A stretch of 64,000 nucleotides of DNA from Hyphomicrobium sp. ghe19 (GTDB lineage Bacteria; Pseudomonadota; Alphaproteobacteria; Rhizobiales; Hyphomicrobiaceae), in contig NZ_LR743509.1 in the NCBI RefSeq assembly GCF_902712875.1, forward strand, positions 620,001 to 684,000, given 5' to 3'. Positions 52,641 through 61,134 of this stretch are shown piece by piece (positions within the stretch are counted from its first letter, which is position 1; the number at the start of each line of letters is the position of its first letter). The notes beneath the pieces were generated by a model that ran no database searches, had not been told where the DNA came from, and was given only the letters and a program-made list of their open reading frames with translations. The position numbers were made by a program, and so were the translations under genes.

Positions 52641-52958
52641 GCACGCGATTTAGAAATGCGACTTGCGTTTGCCGCGGGTTTGCGATTAGGTGGACCGGTC
52701 GGTACACGCAAGTGGACTTATTGATGCAAACGACTCCTGGGGTACCCGGGAGTCGGGGAATGCTGATGATCCGAGCCGTCGAAATCCCAACAGAGACGCG
52801 GTCGGCGCCCGCTTTGAACGGGCTCCGCAAACCGGTTGAGACGGACCGCGAGAGCGGGCGGTTAGGTCGGACTTTCAGGAAAAAACGGAAATGACGTCCG
52901 TACAGCTTGGCCGATGGGACGTCTCGATAACGTGCAAGAGAAAAAACGAGGAAACGTG
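52641..52958. other. Divergent promoter region of TetR and dmoA
   Basis: About 318 bases with operator S5 near its left end. Beyond that no repeat stands out, and the in-frame extension upstream of dmoA (to 52914) has no family similarity. Confidence 0.5.
52691..52706. promoter_or_regulatory. Operator S5, TGGACCGG-TCGGTACA
   Basis: One of the best second-family copies: half-sites TGGACCGG and (reversed) TGTACCGA. 50 bases before the TetR start and 252 bases before dmoA. Confidence 0.72.
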
Positions 52959-54404
52959 ATGAAACCGAGGATCATCCTCAACGCCTTCGATATGACTTGT
53001 GTGAGCCATCAGGCTGCCGGCACTTGGCGGCATCCATCCAGTCAGGCATCGAAATACAACGATATCGAATACTGGACGAATATGGCGCGCGAATTGGAGC
53101 GGGGATGCTTCGATACGCTTTTCATCGCGGACGTCGTCGGTGTGTATGACGTCTATCGCAATTCTGCGGAAGCCGCCCTTCGCGACGCCGCTCAGGTTCC
53201 GGTCAATGATCCATTCGGGGCCATCTCGGCGATGGCTGCCGTTACAAGCCATGTCGGCTTTGGTGTCACCGCTGCCGTGACGTTCGAGCCGCCCTATCTG
53301 CTTGCTCGCCGTATGTCCACGCTTGACCACCTCACAAAAGGCCGTGTCGCCTGGAACGTGGTGTCGTCTTATCTCAATAGTGCCGCCCTCAATATCGGTA
53401 TGGATAAGCAGCTCGGGCACGACGAACGCTACGATATCGCCGAAGAATACATGGAGGTCATGTACAAGCTTTGGGAAGGATCGTGGGAAGATGGCGCGGT
53501 CCAGCGTAACAAGGAGACGGGCGTCTTCACGGATGCAAGCAAGGTTCATCCCATCCGCCATGAAGGCAAATACTTCAAGGTGCCTGGTTTCCACCTTTGC
53601 GAGCCCTCTCCGCAGCGCACGCCGTTGATTTTCCAGGCTGGTGCGTCCGGCCGTGGGCGCGCGTTCGCATCCCGCCATGCGGAAGGCATGTTCATCTTGA
53701 CGACGAACGTCGAGCAAGCGCGCAAGATGACGGATGACATCCGTAATCAAGCCGTCGCCCAGGGACGTACCCGGGACTCGGTCAAAATCTTCATGCTGCT
53801 CACTGTCATCACCGGTCCGACGGACGAGGCGGCGCAGCGGAAGTATGAAGAATACCTCTCCTACGCGAGCCCCGAAGGTATGTTGGCGCTGTTCGGCGGT
53901 TGGACCGGTATGGACTTCTCGCAGCTCGATCTGGATGAGCCTCTCAAGGCGATGGAGAATGACAGTCTGCGGACGACCCTCGAATCCCTCACGCAGGGAA
54001 GCGACAAGCAGTGGACTGTGCGGGAGGTCATCCGCAACCGTTGCATTGGTGGTCTCGGTCCGGTGCTCGTCGGTGGTCCCAAGAAGGTTGCTGACGAACT
54101 CGAGCGCTGGGCCGACGAAGGCGGCGTGGACGGATTCAATCTGGCCTATGCGGTCACGCCTGGTACGACGACTGACTTTATCGATTTCGTCGTTCCGGAA
54201 CTCCGCAAGCGCGGTCGTGTGCAGACCTCCTACAAGGAAGGCACCCTCCGCGAGAAGTTTCTCGGAACCAAAGGCGGCAAGGTCGAGAGCAGCCATCCGG
54301 CCGCTCAGTACCGGGACGCTTACGCGGGCAAAGAGAGCGTTGCGAGCAAGACCATCCAGCCGAAGTTCGCAGAGGTGCCTACAATCCTTGAGCCGGCGCA
54401 ATAA
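52959..54404 (+). CDS. dmoA: Dimethylsulfide monooxygenase, oxygenase subunit
   Basis: FMNH2-dependent luciferase-like monooxygenase of 481 residues that converts dimethylsulfide to methanethiol and formaldehyde. It agrees almost throughout with remembered Hyphomicrobium sulfonivorans DmoA: RIILNAFDMTCVSHQ at the N-terminus, then DTLFIADVVGVYDVYR, VVSSYLNSAALNIGMD, PLIFQAGASGRGR and SSHPAAQYRDAYAGKES. It belongs to the nitrilotriacetate/DszA branch. ATG 52959 has CGAGGAAACG before it; the earlier in-frame start is not needed. The reductase partner (DmoB) is probably one of the two flavin reductases of the cluster. Confidence 0.93.
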   Translation: MKPRIILNAFDMTCVSHQAAGTWRHPSSQASKYNDIEYWTNMARELERGCFDTLFIADVVGVYDVYRNSAEAALRDAAQVPVNDPFGAISAMAAVTSHVGFGVTAAVTFEPPYLLARRMSTLDHLTKGRVAWNVVSSYLNSAALNIGMDKQLGHDERYDIAEEYMEVMYKLWEGSWEDGAVQRNKETGVFTDASKVHPIRHEGKYFKVPGFHLCEPSPQRTPLIFQAGASGRGRAFASRHAEGMFILTTNVEQARKMTDDIRNQAVAQGRTRDSVKIFMLLTVITGPTDEAAQRKYEEYLSYASPEGMLALFGGWTGMDFSQLDLDEPLKAMENDSLRTTLESLTQGSDKQWTVREVIRNRCIGGLGPVLVGGPKKVADELERWADEGGVDGFNLAYAVTPGTTTDFIDFVVPELRKRGRVQTSYKEGTLREKFLGTKGGKVESSHPAAQYRDAYAGKESVASKTIQPKFAEVPTILEPAQ

Positions 54405-54601
54405 GCACACGATGACGTCAGGTCGGGCCCAATACGCCTGATGTTCAGGCGGGGCCGAAGTCTTTCGCAATCCGGTTTTTCACGAGGGCCCGGTTGCGAT
54501 GCTTCGGCTCCGCCATTTGGATGCCGCGACGCGCCTTTCTGTTTTGGGAGGGTGCTTGGCGCCGCAGTCAGCACAGCGCACGCAAAAAGGGAGATGGTCC
54601 G

Positions 54602-55297
54602 TTGTTCTGGCTGCAACTAGATAACACGAAGGTGCATGACAACCGGATCGGCTTCGGTTTGAAATCCGCCTTGGTGCTCGTTGACTGCATTGAGGCTTAT
54701 ACGAATCGCTCCTCGCCCTTCCATGCAAATGGCGCCGCGTTGGCGGCGCGAGAATCGGTGGTCCTTCTCAGCGCCGCAAGGGCGGCACAGATCCCCATCT
54801 TTCATGTAGCGACCCGGTTTCGGCCGTCAGACGTTTCCGACGCTGCGATCTGGGTGAAAAAGATGGCGGCATTGGAACTCTTGCAGGCCGACAATCCGCT
54901 TAGCAGATTTTGTCCGGAAGTCGCGCCGATCAGCAGAGAAACAGTCATCGTCAAACAGGTTGCAAGCGCGTTCTTTGGGACCAACCTCGCTTTGGCGCTT
55001 CGTGCGCGCGGGGTCGATACCATCGTTCTCGCGGGGGCATCGACCAGCGGAAGCATTCGAGCCACTGCGGTTGACGGTTTTCAGTACGGCTTCCGTGTCA
55101 TGGTCGTGAGGGACTGTGTAGGGGATTGCGGTCATGCTCCCCACGATGCCAGCCTGCGCGACATAGACAGGAATTACGGGGACGTAATTCACAAGAAAGA
55201 TGCGCTCGATGCTTTCAGCGCAGGCGCTCCGCGCAGTAGCCTCGAGCTTAAAGGCGAGTATAGCGCCGACCCTGGGTTTGCCGAATGCTGGAGTTGA
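54602..55297 (+). CDS. Isochorismatase-family protein with Ser in place of the catalytic Cys
   Basis: Cysteine-hydrolase-fold protein of about 231 residues. The catalytic Asp segment is ALVLVDCIEAYT and the Lys segment is IVKQVASAFFGT. The nucleophile loop reads GASTSGSIRATAVDGF, where family enzymes such as N-carbamoylsarcosine amidase have TSGC; Cys is replaced by Ser. So normal catalysis is doubtful, as in isochorismatases, which use other residues, or the protein may have a changed reaction. Start uncertain: TTG 54602 has AAGGGAG upstream; GTG 54632 is an alternative. Downstream of dmoA on the same strand. Confidence 0.72.
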   Translation: MFWLQLDNTKVHDNRIGFGLKSALVLVDCIEAYTNRSSPFHANGAALAARESVVLLSAARAAQIPIFHVATRFRPSDVSDAAIWVKKMAALELLQADNPLSRFCPEVAPISRETVIVKQVASAFFGTNLALALRARGVDTIVLAGASTSGSIRATAVDGFQYGFRVMVVRDCVGDCGHAPHDASLRDIDRNYGDVIHKKDALDAFSAGAPRSSLELKGEYSADPGFAECWS

Positions 55298-55369
55298 AGC
55301 GAAGGTGAGACTAGGCGTGAGGGTTTCGTACCGGGTGCTTTCCGGCCTAATCTTCTGCGGCGCCCACGC

Positions 55370-55714
55370 CGGACCGCCCTCGCGGACCGCGAGGGACGCG
55401 GTCGAGCCGCCGACTGCAACCGACTTGCTTTCCGAGGCATCTGAGCCCGCGCCGATCGCGGTGGCGCCGCCTCCGCTAGCGTTGGCCGCAGCGCCTAGCG
55501 CCGTATCGTTGGCGTTACTGGCGTTGGCCCCCTTGCCGATCGCGACAGCGTCTTTGTCTCCTGTCGTCGCCAGCCCCCCGCCGGTGCCTGCACCCGAAAG
55601 CGCGCCGCCGCCAAGCGTGATGCCGTCGCGCTGCGTAAGGTTCTGAAGCGAGATCCCACCCGCTGCCATCAACAGAAAGGACGGGGTGGTCGCCCGGCTG
55701 GACATGATCAACAC
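55370..55714 (-). pseudogene. Trimeric autotransporter adhesin head fragment
   Basis: About 110 residues on the minus strand made of YadA-type head repeats: DAVAIGKGANASNANDTALG, then ATAIGAGSDASESKSVAVGG. A real adhesin would have a signal peptide, stalk and C-terminal membrane anchor; none is present, and the frame then runs antisense through the isochorismatase-family gene. Probably the remnant of an adhesin gene. Confidence 0.5.
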
Positions 55715-55858
55715 GTGAGAGGCCCGCGGGCGAGAAGATAATTGAACCGCGTTTGAGCCTAAGTCGGGCCTAGGCTCCCTTGCCGATCGGTCCGGCGGAA
55801 TTTATTAGCGCCCGCGTTTGAGAAGCGTGATAATCTTTGAGGACTTTCATCGGGGGAC

Positions 55859-56176
55859 ATGATGAAGCCGGTCACCACAACTTTCTGCATCGCTGCTGCT
55901 GTCGCCGCGTGCTCGCTGAGCGCCGTCGCATCCGCCGAAGATCTGAGATCGGCAATGCCGTCAAAAGACCCGGGGCTAGCGGTGAATATCGATCACGATA
56001 TCAAACGGGCTGCGGCCGGAAGCACCGCCGTCGATCCGGCTTCTGGTGATCTCGATTCGCGGATCAAAGACTTGGAAGCGACGCGCGCGGCCGGAGATCA
56101 GGGCAAGACTCCAGCGGTCAGCCTAAGCGTGAGCGGGTGGGTCAGCCAACAAGTGCAATACAACATCAAGCAGTAG
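55859..56176 (+). pseudogene. Truncated porin-like gene (N-terminal part only)
   Basis: Encodes 105 residues with a signal peptide (about residues 1-26), a coiled-coil segment LDSRIKDLEATRAAG and SLSVSGWVSQQVQYNIKQ before the stop. This parallels the intact porin at 50504 (DLEERIAELEATAARK and SLTISGWVAEQVV), so the frame ends where the barrel should begin. The short protein may still be exported but cannot form a channel. No barrel strands are seen downstream. Confidence 0.65.
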
Positions 56177-56201
56177 CTGGTCGACGCGGCGGGCGAGAGA
56201 A

Positions 56202-56232
56202 CAGCGAGCGCGCATTTGCATAGCGCTCGCTG
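56202..56232. terminator. Hairpin between convergent genes
   Basis: Perfect ten-base stem CAGCGAGCGC/GCGCTCGCTG with an 11-base loop, 20 bases past mscL and 26 past the porin fragment. No strong U-tract on either side. Confidence 0.45.
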
Positions 56233-56252
56233 AACCCGGACGCGTGCACGGG

Positions 56253-56642
56253 CTAGCCCGCTCTCTTTTCGAGAAGATCGCGAATTTCCTTGAGATAGAT
56301 CTCGGTCGGCGTGGGGCCCGGAGGTGCTGCCGGCTTCGGCTTCTGGATCATGTTGATGAGCTTGATGAGCAGGAAGATCGCGAATGCCGTGATGAGGAAT
56401 TTGACCAGCGCGTTTAGGAAGATGCCGTACTTGATCAGGACGGGGTCAGTCGGCGTCGGGATCGCAATGGCCAGGTTCGAGAAGTCTATGCCTGCCATCA
56501 GATAGCCGATCGGCGGCATGATGATATTGTCGACGAGCGTTGAAACAATCGGCGCGAACGCGGCGCCGATGATGACGCCGACGGCGAGGTCGATGACGTT
56601 GCCTCGCATCGCAAATTCTTTGAACTCATTCACTATGCCCAT
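56253..56642 (-). CDS. mscL: Large-conductance mechanosensitive channel
   Basis: Inner-membrane channel of 129 residues that opens under membrane tension to release solutes on osmotic downshock. The N-terminus GIVNEFKEFAMRGNVIDLAV and the pore helix VGVIIGAAFAPIVSTLVDNI are diagnostic; helix 2 is LVKFLITAFAIFLLIKLIN and the C-terminal helix EIYLKEIRDLLEKR follows a Pro-rich linker. ATG 56642 chosen by family start, with AGAAGGA upstream; a longer open frame is not coding. Confidence 0.95.
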   Translation of the reverse strand: MGIVNEFKEFAMRGNVIDLAVGVIIGAAFAPIVSTLVDNIIMPPIGYLMAGIDFSNLAIAIPTPTDPVLIKYGIFLNALVKFLITAFAIFLLIKLINMIQKPKPAAPPGPTPTEIYLKEIRDLLEKRAG

Positions 56643-56930
56643 TGCGATGTCCTTCTCAGCTGATATTTCGTGACGGATTTTCCGCGATACTAATCCACGA
56701 TCCCGGTTGTCGTCATGACGAGGCGAATACATGGAAGGCGGCAGCCGAAGGTGGTGCGGAGCTGCAACGACTCGCACTGAACTTAAGGGATTGCGCCCGG
56801 TACGACAACGACGGGCCGGGGCGATTTGCCTATCGGATCGTTGGACAAAGACAGTGCCGGCCGGGCATAATGGACAAAGCTCAGGACAGGTTTTGGGGGT
56901 CCGCCGAGCGGTAGGGGGAGATCCGGCAGA

Positions 56931-57191
56931 ATGATCGAACGCAAGGAACGCAAGCCCTATTGGCGGCACACCAAATGGCAGGTTCTGGCGAGCATCATCC
57001 CGTTTATCGCCCTCGTTATCATTTTGCCACTTTATGCCGAGCAGTTGAACGCGAGCAGGTTCCTCGGGTTTCCGTTGGGGTACTTCCTTGCGGCTCACGG
57101 GTTCTTCGTCGTCGCCCTCATCACGGTCGCGAGTTACGTCAATCGCCAAAATGCCATCGATCACTGGCATGGCGCCCATGAAGACATGTGA
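56931..57191 (+). CDS. Sodium/substrate symporter small subunit (DUF4212)
   Basis: Small membrane protein of 86 residues with two hydrophobic helices (VLASIIPFIALVIILPLYAE and YFLAAHGFFVVALITVASYV). The RHTKWQVLASI opening is typical of DUF4212, which accompanies the large symporter subunit in one operon. The next gene overlaps its stop. Possible role in assembly or gating of the symporter. Confidence 0.88.
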   Translation: MIERKERKPYWRHTKWQVLASIIPFIALVIILPLYAEQLNASRFLGFPLGYFLAAHGFFVVALITVASYVNRQNAIDHWHGAHEDM

Positions 57192-59038
57192 GGCGGAATA
57201 TGGCGTTCGGCGCTCCCCGTGCGAGGATGGTCAATCCTCGGCTCGGCACGTATTTCAGCATTTTCGCGGCGCTCTATACGGCGCTGTTCCTGCTCGTTTT
57301 GATTTTCGAGCAGCTTCGTCTCGATGATCATCTTCTAAGATTGGCGGTCCTCGCCGGACCCGTTCTCATCTACGGTGCGATGGGTCTCTCCGTCTCGACG
57401 AACGAGACGCTCTGCTTTTTCGCGGCGGGGCGGCGGGTCCCGGCAGCCTATACGGGGCTGCTGCTCGGCGCTTCGGCGCTGGGCGGGACTTTGATCGTCG
57501 CCGGTACCGGAATGTTCTTCTTTACCGGGTTCGATGCTCTCGTGCTGCTGATCGGCACGCTCACCGGCTTCGTCATCATGGCGATCGCGCTCGCGCCCTT
57601 CTACCGGAAGTTCGGCGCGTTCACCGTTCCGAGCTATCTCGGGCGACGGTTCGAAAGCCGGGTGCTCAGGGTCGTGACGGCTGCCGTCGCGGCGGTTCCC
57701 ATGCTTCTGGTTCTTTCTGCCGAACTTCAAATGGGCGGCAGCGTCGCTCAACGGCTGGTCGGCGGCAGCGAGAACGGGCTCATCTGCCTTCTCGCGCTGA
57801 CCATTGCAATCTCGACCATGGCCGGCGGCACCCGGTCGTCCACCTGGTCCGGAGTCGCGCAATCGATTGCGCTTTTTCTGGCGCTGCTTGCAGTCGCGAC
57901 GACGGTCAGCGTCATCGTGACGAGCCTGCCGATACCCCAGCTCGCGAACGGGCCAATGGTGCGCGGATTGGTGCGAAACGAGGTGAATGAGGGCTTGCAG
58001 CTGGTGAATGTCTGGCCGTTGGCCTTTCAATTGCCGCCCGACGGCTTCTCGTCGCTGACGAAGCCTTACACGCAACCCTTCGGCGCGATCGGTCCCCTGG
58101 CCTTCATCATCGGAACGTTCGCCATCGCGACCGGCATCAGCACGGCGCCCTGGCTGTTGCCGCGCGTAGCCGCGGCTCCGGGAGTTTATGAAGCGCGGAA
58201 GTCTCTCGGCTGGGCGACGGTCTTTTCGGGACTGGCACTTCTGACGATTTCGTCGGTCGCCGTCTTCATGCGCGATTTCACACTCGACGCGGTTCGGACC
58301 GAAAGGCTCGGGCCCTTGCCGCAGTGGCTGTTTCAAGCGGCTGCCAACCATTTCGTCGCCTTCGATCAGGCGGCCACACATCTCGGCTTCGAGGGCTTGA
58401 AGTTCGATCGCGACAGCGTGCTCTTCTCGCTTCCGGTTGCGGTCGGACTACCTTCAACTTTCGTTTACTTTCTGCTTGCCGGCGCGCTCGCTGCTGCGCT
58501 CGTCACGGCTAGCGCCACGACGGTTTCTCTCGCCGCGGTGCTTGGCGAAGACGTTGTGCAAGGCATGTCCTGGGAGCCACCGTCGGCGCAAAACCGAGTC
58601 TGGGTCGTGCGTGCCTTCATTGCCGTCGTCGCCGTCTGTGGCGCTGCGCTCTCTATTGCCGCCCCGACCGATCCGTTGCGGCTCGTGCTGTGGGCGCTCT
58701 CCATCACGGGGGCGAGCCTCTTTCCGGCGATGCTCTTGTCGATCTGGTGGAAGCGGCTGACGGTCGGGGGAGCGATCGCCGGCGTCATATCGGGCTTCGT
58801 CGCGGCGTCATTGGCCATTCTGATGAGCGAGATGGGGACGCTGTCGACGCCAAGCCCGATCGCCGGCATCCTCGGTCTTCCCGTTTCGCTCGGTCTTGCG
58901 CTGATGACGAGCTTGATGCGGCCCGAGGCCAGCCGCCACGCGCTGTCGATTGTCCGGGATATGCGCGTTCCGGGCGGGGAGATCATCTACGATCGCGAGA
59001 TGCAGCGGTTGCAGCTCAGGAAGCATGCCCGCACATAA
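57188..59038 (+). CDS. Sodium:solute symporter, VC_2705 type
   Basis: Inner-membrane sodium-coupled transporter of 616 residues with about 13-14 helices. The first residues (to 40) are followed by FAAGRRVPAAYTGLLLGASA, the SSS-family signature; GIAGLPVSLGL-type repeats appear near the end. Members of this pair-type family transport short carboxylates such as acetate or propionate. GTG at 57188 overlaps the small-subunit stop; ATG 57200 is an alternative. Confidence 0.86.
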   Translation: MRRNMAFGAPRARMVNPRLGTYFSIFAALYTALFLLVLIFEQLRLDDHLLRLAVLAGPVLIYGAMGLSVSTNETLCFFAAGRRVPAAYTGLLLGASALGGTLIVAGTGMFFFTGFDALVLLIGTLTGFVIMAIALAPFYRKFGAFTVPSYLGRRFESRVLRVVTAAVAAVPMLLVLSAELQMGGSVAQRLVGGSENGLICLLALTIAISTMAGGTRSSTWSGVAQSIALFLALLAVATTVSVIVTSLPIPQLANGPMVRGLVRNEVNEGLQLVNVWPLAFQLPPDGFSSLTKPYTQPFGAIGPLAFIIGTFAIATGISTAPWLLPRVAAAPGVYEARKSLGWATVFSGLALLTISSVAVFMRDFTLDAVRTERLGPLPQWLFQAAANHFVAFDQAATHLGFEGLKFDRDSVLFSLPVAVGLPSTFVYFLLAGALAAALVTASATTVSLAAVLGEDVVQGMSWEPPSAQNRVWVVRAFIAVVAVCGAALSIAAPTDPLRLVLWALSITGASLFPAMLLSIWWKRLTVGGAIAGVISGFVAASLAILMSEMGTLSTPSPIAGILGLPVSLGLALMTSLMRPEASRHALSIVRDMRVPGGEIIYDREMQRLQLRKHART

Positions 59039-59107
59039 TTCCCAATGCACATCGGCGGGCGCCATCGGGTAGGATGGTTTGAGCTTTTCCCAAGCTGAAG
59101 GGCCTTC

Positions 59108-60088
59108 ATGACTGTTCGTGACCGATTGGACCTCTATCCGCCTCTCGCGCCCTATCGCGAGTATCGGCTTCCCGTCGGCGCGGGCCACACGCTTTACGTC
59201 GAGGAATGCGGCAATCCCCACGGGCAGCCCGTCGTGATCCTGCATGGCGGCCCCGGCGGCGGCTGCAACCCGACCATGCGCCGCTTTCACGATCCCGAGC
59301 GATACCGGATCGTGCTCTTCGATCAGCGCGGCTGCGGGCGTTCCACGCCGAACGCTTCGCTCGATAACAACACGACGCCGGATCTTGTCGCGGATATCGA
59401 ACATATTCGAACAGAGCTCGGTATCGGGCGCTGGCAGCTTTTCGGCGGGTCGTGGGGATCGACGCTGGCGCTCGCTTATGCGGAGGCTCATCCAGAACGC
59501 GTGAGCTCGATGATTCTGCGCGGCATTTTCCTGCTCACGCAGGCCGAGCTGCGCTGGTTCTACCAGGACGGCTGCAGCTGGATCTATCCCGAGGCATTTG
59601 CGGAATTTCAGCGGCTCATACCGCCCGACGAGCGCAGCGATATGATCGCAGCCTATCATCGCCGTTTGACGTCCGACGATCTCAGCTTGCGGTACGCGGC
59701 GGCCCGCGCCTGGAGCATCTGGGAAGGGACGACGCTTTCGCTTATTCCGGAGCCAGAGCGTGTCGCGCGTTTCGGCGCGGATCATTACGCCCTCGCGTTC
59801 GCCCGCATCGAGAGCCATTATTTCGTCAACGGGGGATTCTTCGCGCGCGACGGCGAATTGCTGCTCGAAGCCGGACGCCTGAAGCATATTCCCGGTGTCA
59901 TCGTGCACGGGCGCTACGATGTCGTGACGCCCGTGAAGAATGCGGTGCTTCTCAACAAGGCCTGGCCTGCTTCCGATTTGCGTGTCGTTGCCGATGCCGG
60001 CCACGCGATGACGGAGCCCGGCATTGTCCATGAACTCGTCCGCGCAACGCGGAAGTTCGCGTCCGCTAGCCCGGCGTCGTCTTTGTAA
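59108..60088 (+). CDS. pip: Proline iminopeptidase
   Basis: Cytoplasmic alpha/beta hydrolase of 326 residues that cleaves N-terminal proline from peptides. Signatures: HGGPGGGCNPTMRRFHDP (oxyanion region), FDQRGCGRSTPNA, the nucleophile elbow GGSWGSTLALAYAE and the His in DAGHAMTEPG near residue 295; Asp in GRYDVVTPVK. The length and motifs are those of Pip (peptidase S33). Stands alone, with 69 bases separating it from the symporter gene. Confidence 0.92.
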   Translation: MTVRDRLDLYPPLAPYREYRLPVGAGHTLYVEECGNPHGQPVVILHGGPGGGCNPTMRRFHDPERYRIVLFDQRGCGRSTPNASLDNNTTPDLVADIEHIRTELGIGRWQLFGGSWGSTLALAYAEAHPERVSSMILRGIFLLTQAELRWFYQDGCSWIYPEAFAEFQRLIPPDERSDMIAAYHRRLTSDDLSLRYAAARAWSIWEGTTLSLIPEPERVARFGADHYALAFARIESHYFVNGGFFARDGELLLEAGRLKHIPGVIVHGRYDVVTPVKNAVLLNKAWPASDLRVVADAGHAMTEPGIVHELVRATRKFASASPASSL

Positions 60089-60136
60089 AACATTGCAACT
60101 GTCGCGCTCAGCCGAGCGATCAACTCAACGATTAAC

Positions 60137-60772
60137 TCAGGGCGTAGCCTTCGGGGTAGGCGCGGGTGCGGGCGAAGGCGGCGGCGACCCTGGGCCGATC
60201 GGCGGCGCCGCTGACGGGGCGTTTGCTGTTTTGGCTGGAGGCGAAGATTTATCGAGATCGTTGGCGCGATCACGGATCTTTTTGTAGATGCGCGTCATGT
60301 AGTCGAGGGCGTGATCAACATCCTCTTCACTCGGCATTTCGAATCTGCTGACGGGCGGGCCGGCTTGCGGGCCAAATTCATGCATGCCTGGATGCATGCC
60401 GTAGCCGTCCGGCGACATCATCATTTTTTCGTTGGTATCGATTGCCGCCATCATCGCTTTGATGCGGCGCTTCAACTGCCTGTTCTCCTCTTTGAGCGCC
60501 GAGAGCTCGTCGGCCTTCGGGACATCGGTTTTATCTTCGATGCCCCTACATGCTATTTCATTGCCGATCCGAGCGCATATCGCGACGATACCGGTTTGCT
60601 TGTCGAGGCGCATGACACCTCCATCGACGGGCGACATCGAATAGCGTCCTTCGCTGGGTTTAGAACTCGCGTCCGCGTCTTCGTCCATTACCGGTCCAGC
60701 GGCTGCAAAGCTTGCCAGCGCCGGCAAAATCAGTAGCGCGAGGGTTGCCGCTCGCGTTGTCCTTAGGGTCAT
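60137..60772 (-). CDS. Secreted protein of unknown function, proline-rich tail
   Basis: Protein of 211 residues with a signal peptide (about residues 1-25, LALLILPALASFAAAG). The middle has a short coiled coil (ADELSALKEENRQLKRRIKA) and a Met/Gly/His-rich part (GYGMHPGMHEFGPQAGPP); the last 30 residues are Pro/Ala-rich. One pair of Cys is spaced as in small exported proteins (AICARIGNEIACRG). I do not recognise a family. Convergent with pip. Confidence 0.7.
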   Translation of the reverse strand: MTLRTTRAATLALLILPALASFAAAGPVMDEDADASSKPSEGRYSMSPVDGGVMRLDKQTGIVAICARIGNEIACRGIEDKTDVPKADELSALKEENRQLKRRIKAMMAAIDTNEKMMMSPDGYGMHPGMHEFGPQAGPPVSRFEMPSEEDVDHALDYMTRIYKKIRDRANDLDKSSPPAKTANAPSAAPPIGPGSPPPSPAPAPTPKATP

Positions 60773-61134
60773 TTTCGGATCCTCCGCATATGCACTAAGA
60801 CCCGCAAATGGTGCGGTGTATCGGCATCACAAGGCAATGGTTGTGCTCGCAGTTGCCGAATCATTGCCCGGTCGCGGCGAAATTTGTTCGACTGGAGTCA
60901 TTTGCACGATCGCGGGCAGGCCAAATAAGATATTGTAATTGAATATTTTTATCATTTTAGCACGGCCCTTAACCCCGCGTTTACTGGCGTGCTTCGATTG
61001 TTGCTTCGAGCCTGATTTGTGCCGCGTCCTCACGTTCGCAATTTGCCCCGCGCGGTAAGGACGCCTGCGATGTCCCTATCTCGCTGACATTGCGTTCTCC
61101 CGGACCGTCAGCATCGCGTTGCCTCGAGGGGAAA
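60773..61134. other. Intergenic region upstream of the PodJ-like gene
   Basis: About 362 bases between two divergent genes. An AT-rich stretch near 60925-60960 (TATTTTTATCATTTTA) stands out in GC-rich DNA and may be a promoter. No gene seen. Confidence 0.4.

Noticed and set aside
52875..54470. 531-residue open frame on the minus strand opposite dmoA
   Set aside because: It is the shadow of a strongly recognised gene, with no family motif of its own.
54827..55390. Continuation of the adhesin-like frame through the isochorismatase-family gene
   Set aside because: Only the first 110 residues look like head repeats; the rest is antisense to a recognised fold.
55781..55796. CCGATCGGTCC near the adhesin fragment as a seventh S-family site
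   Set aside because: The TGTA end of the palindrome is missing, so only the common core remains.
57335..58381. 348-residue Arg/Asp-rich frame opposite the symporter
   Set aside because: Composition is that of an antisense frame of a membrane protein, not of a real protein.
58808..60031. 407-residue frame opposite the symporter end and pip
   Set aside because: Covers two genes with diagnostic motifs; no ribosome site or domain on this strand.
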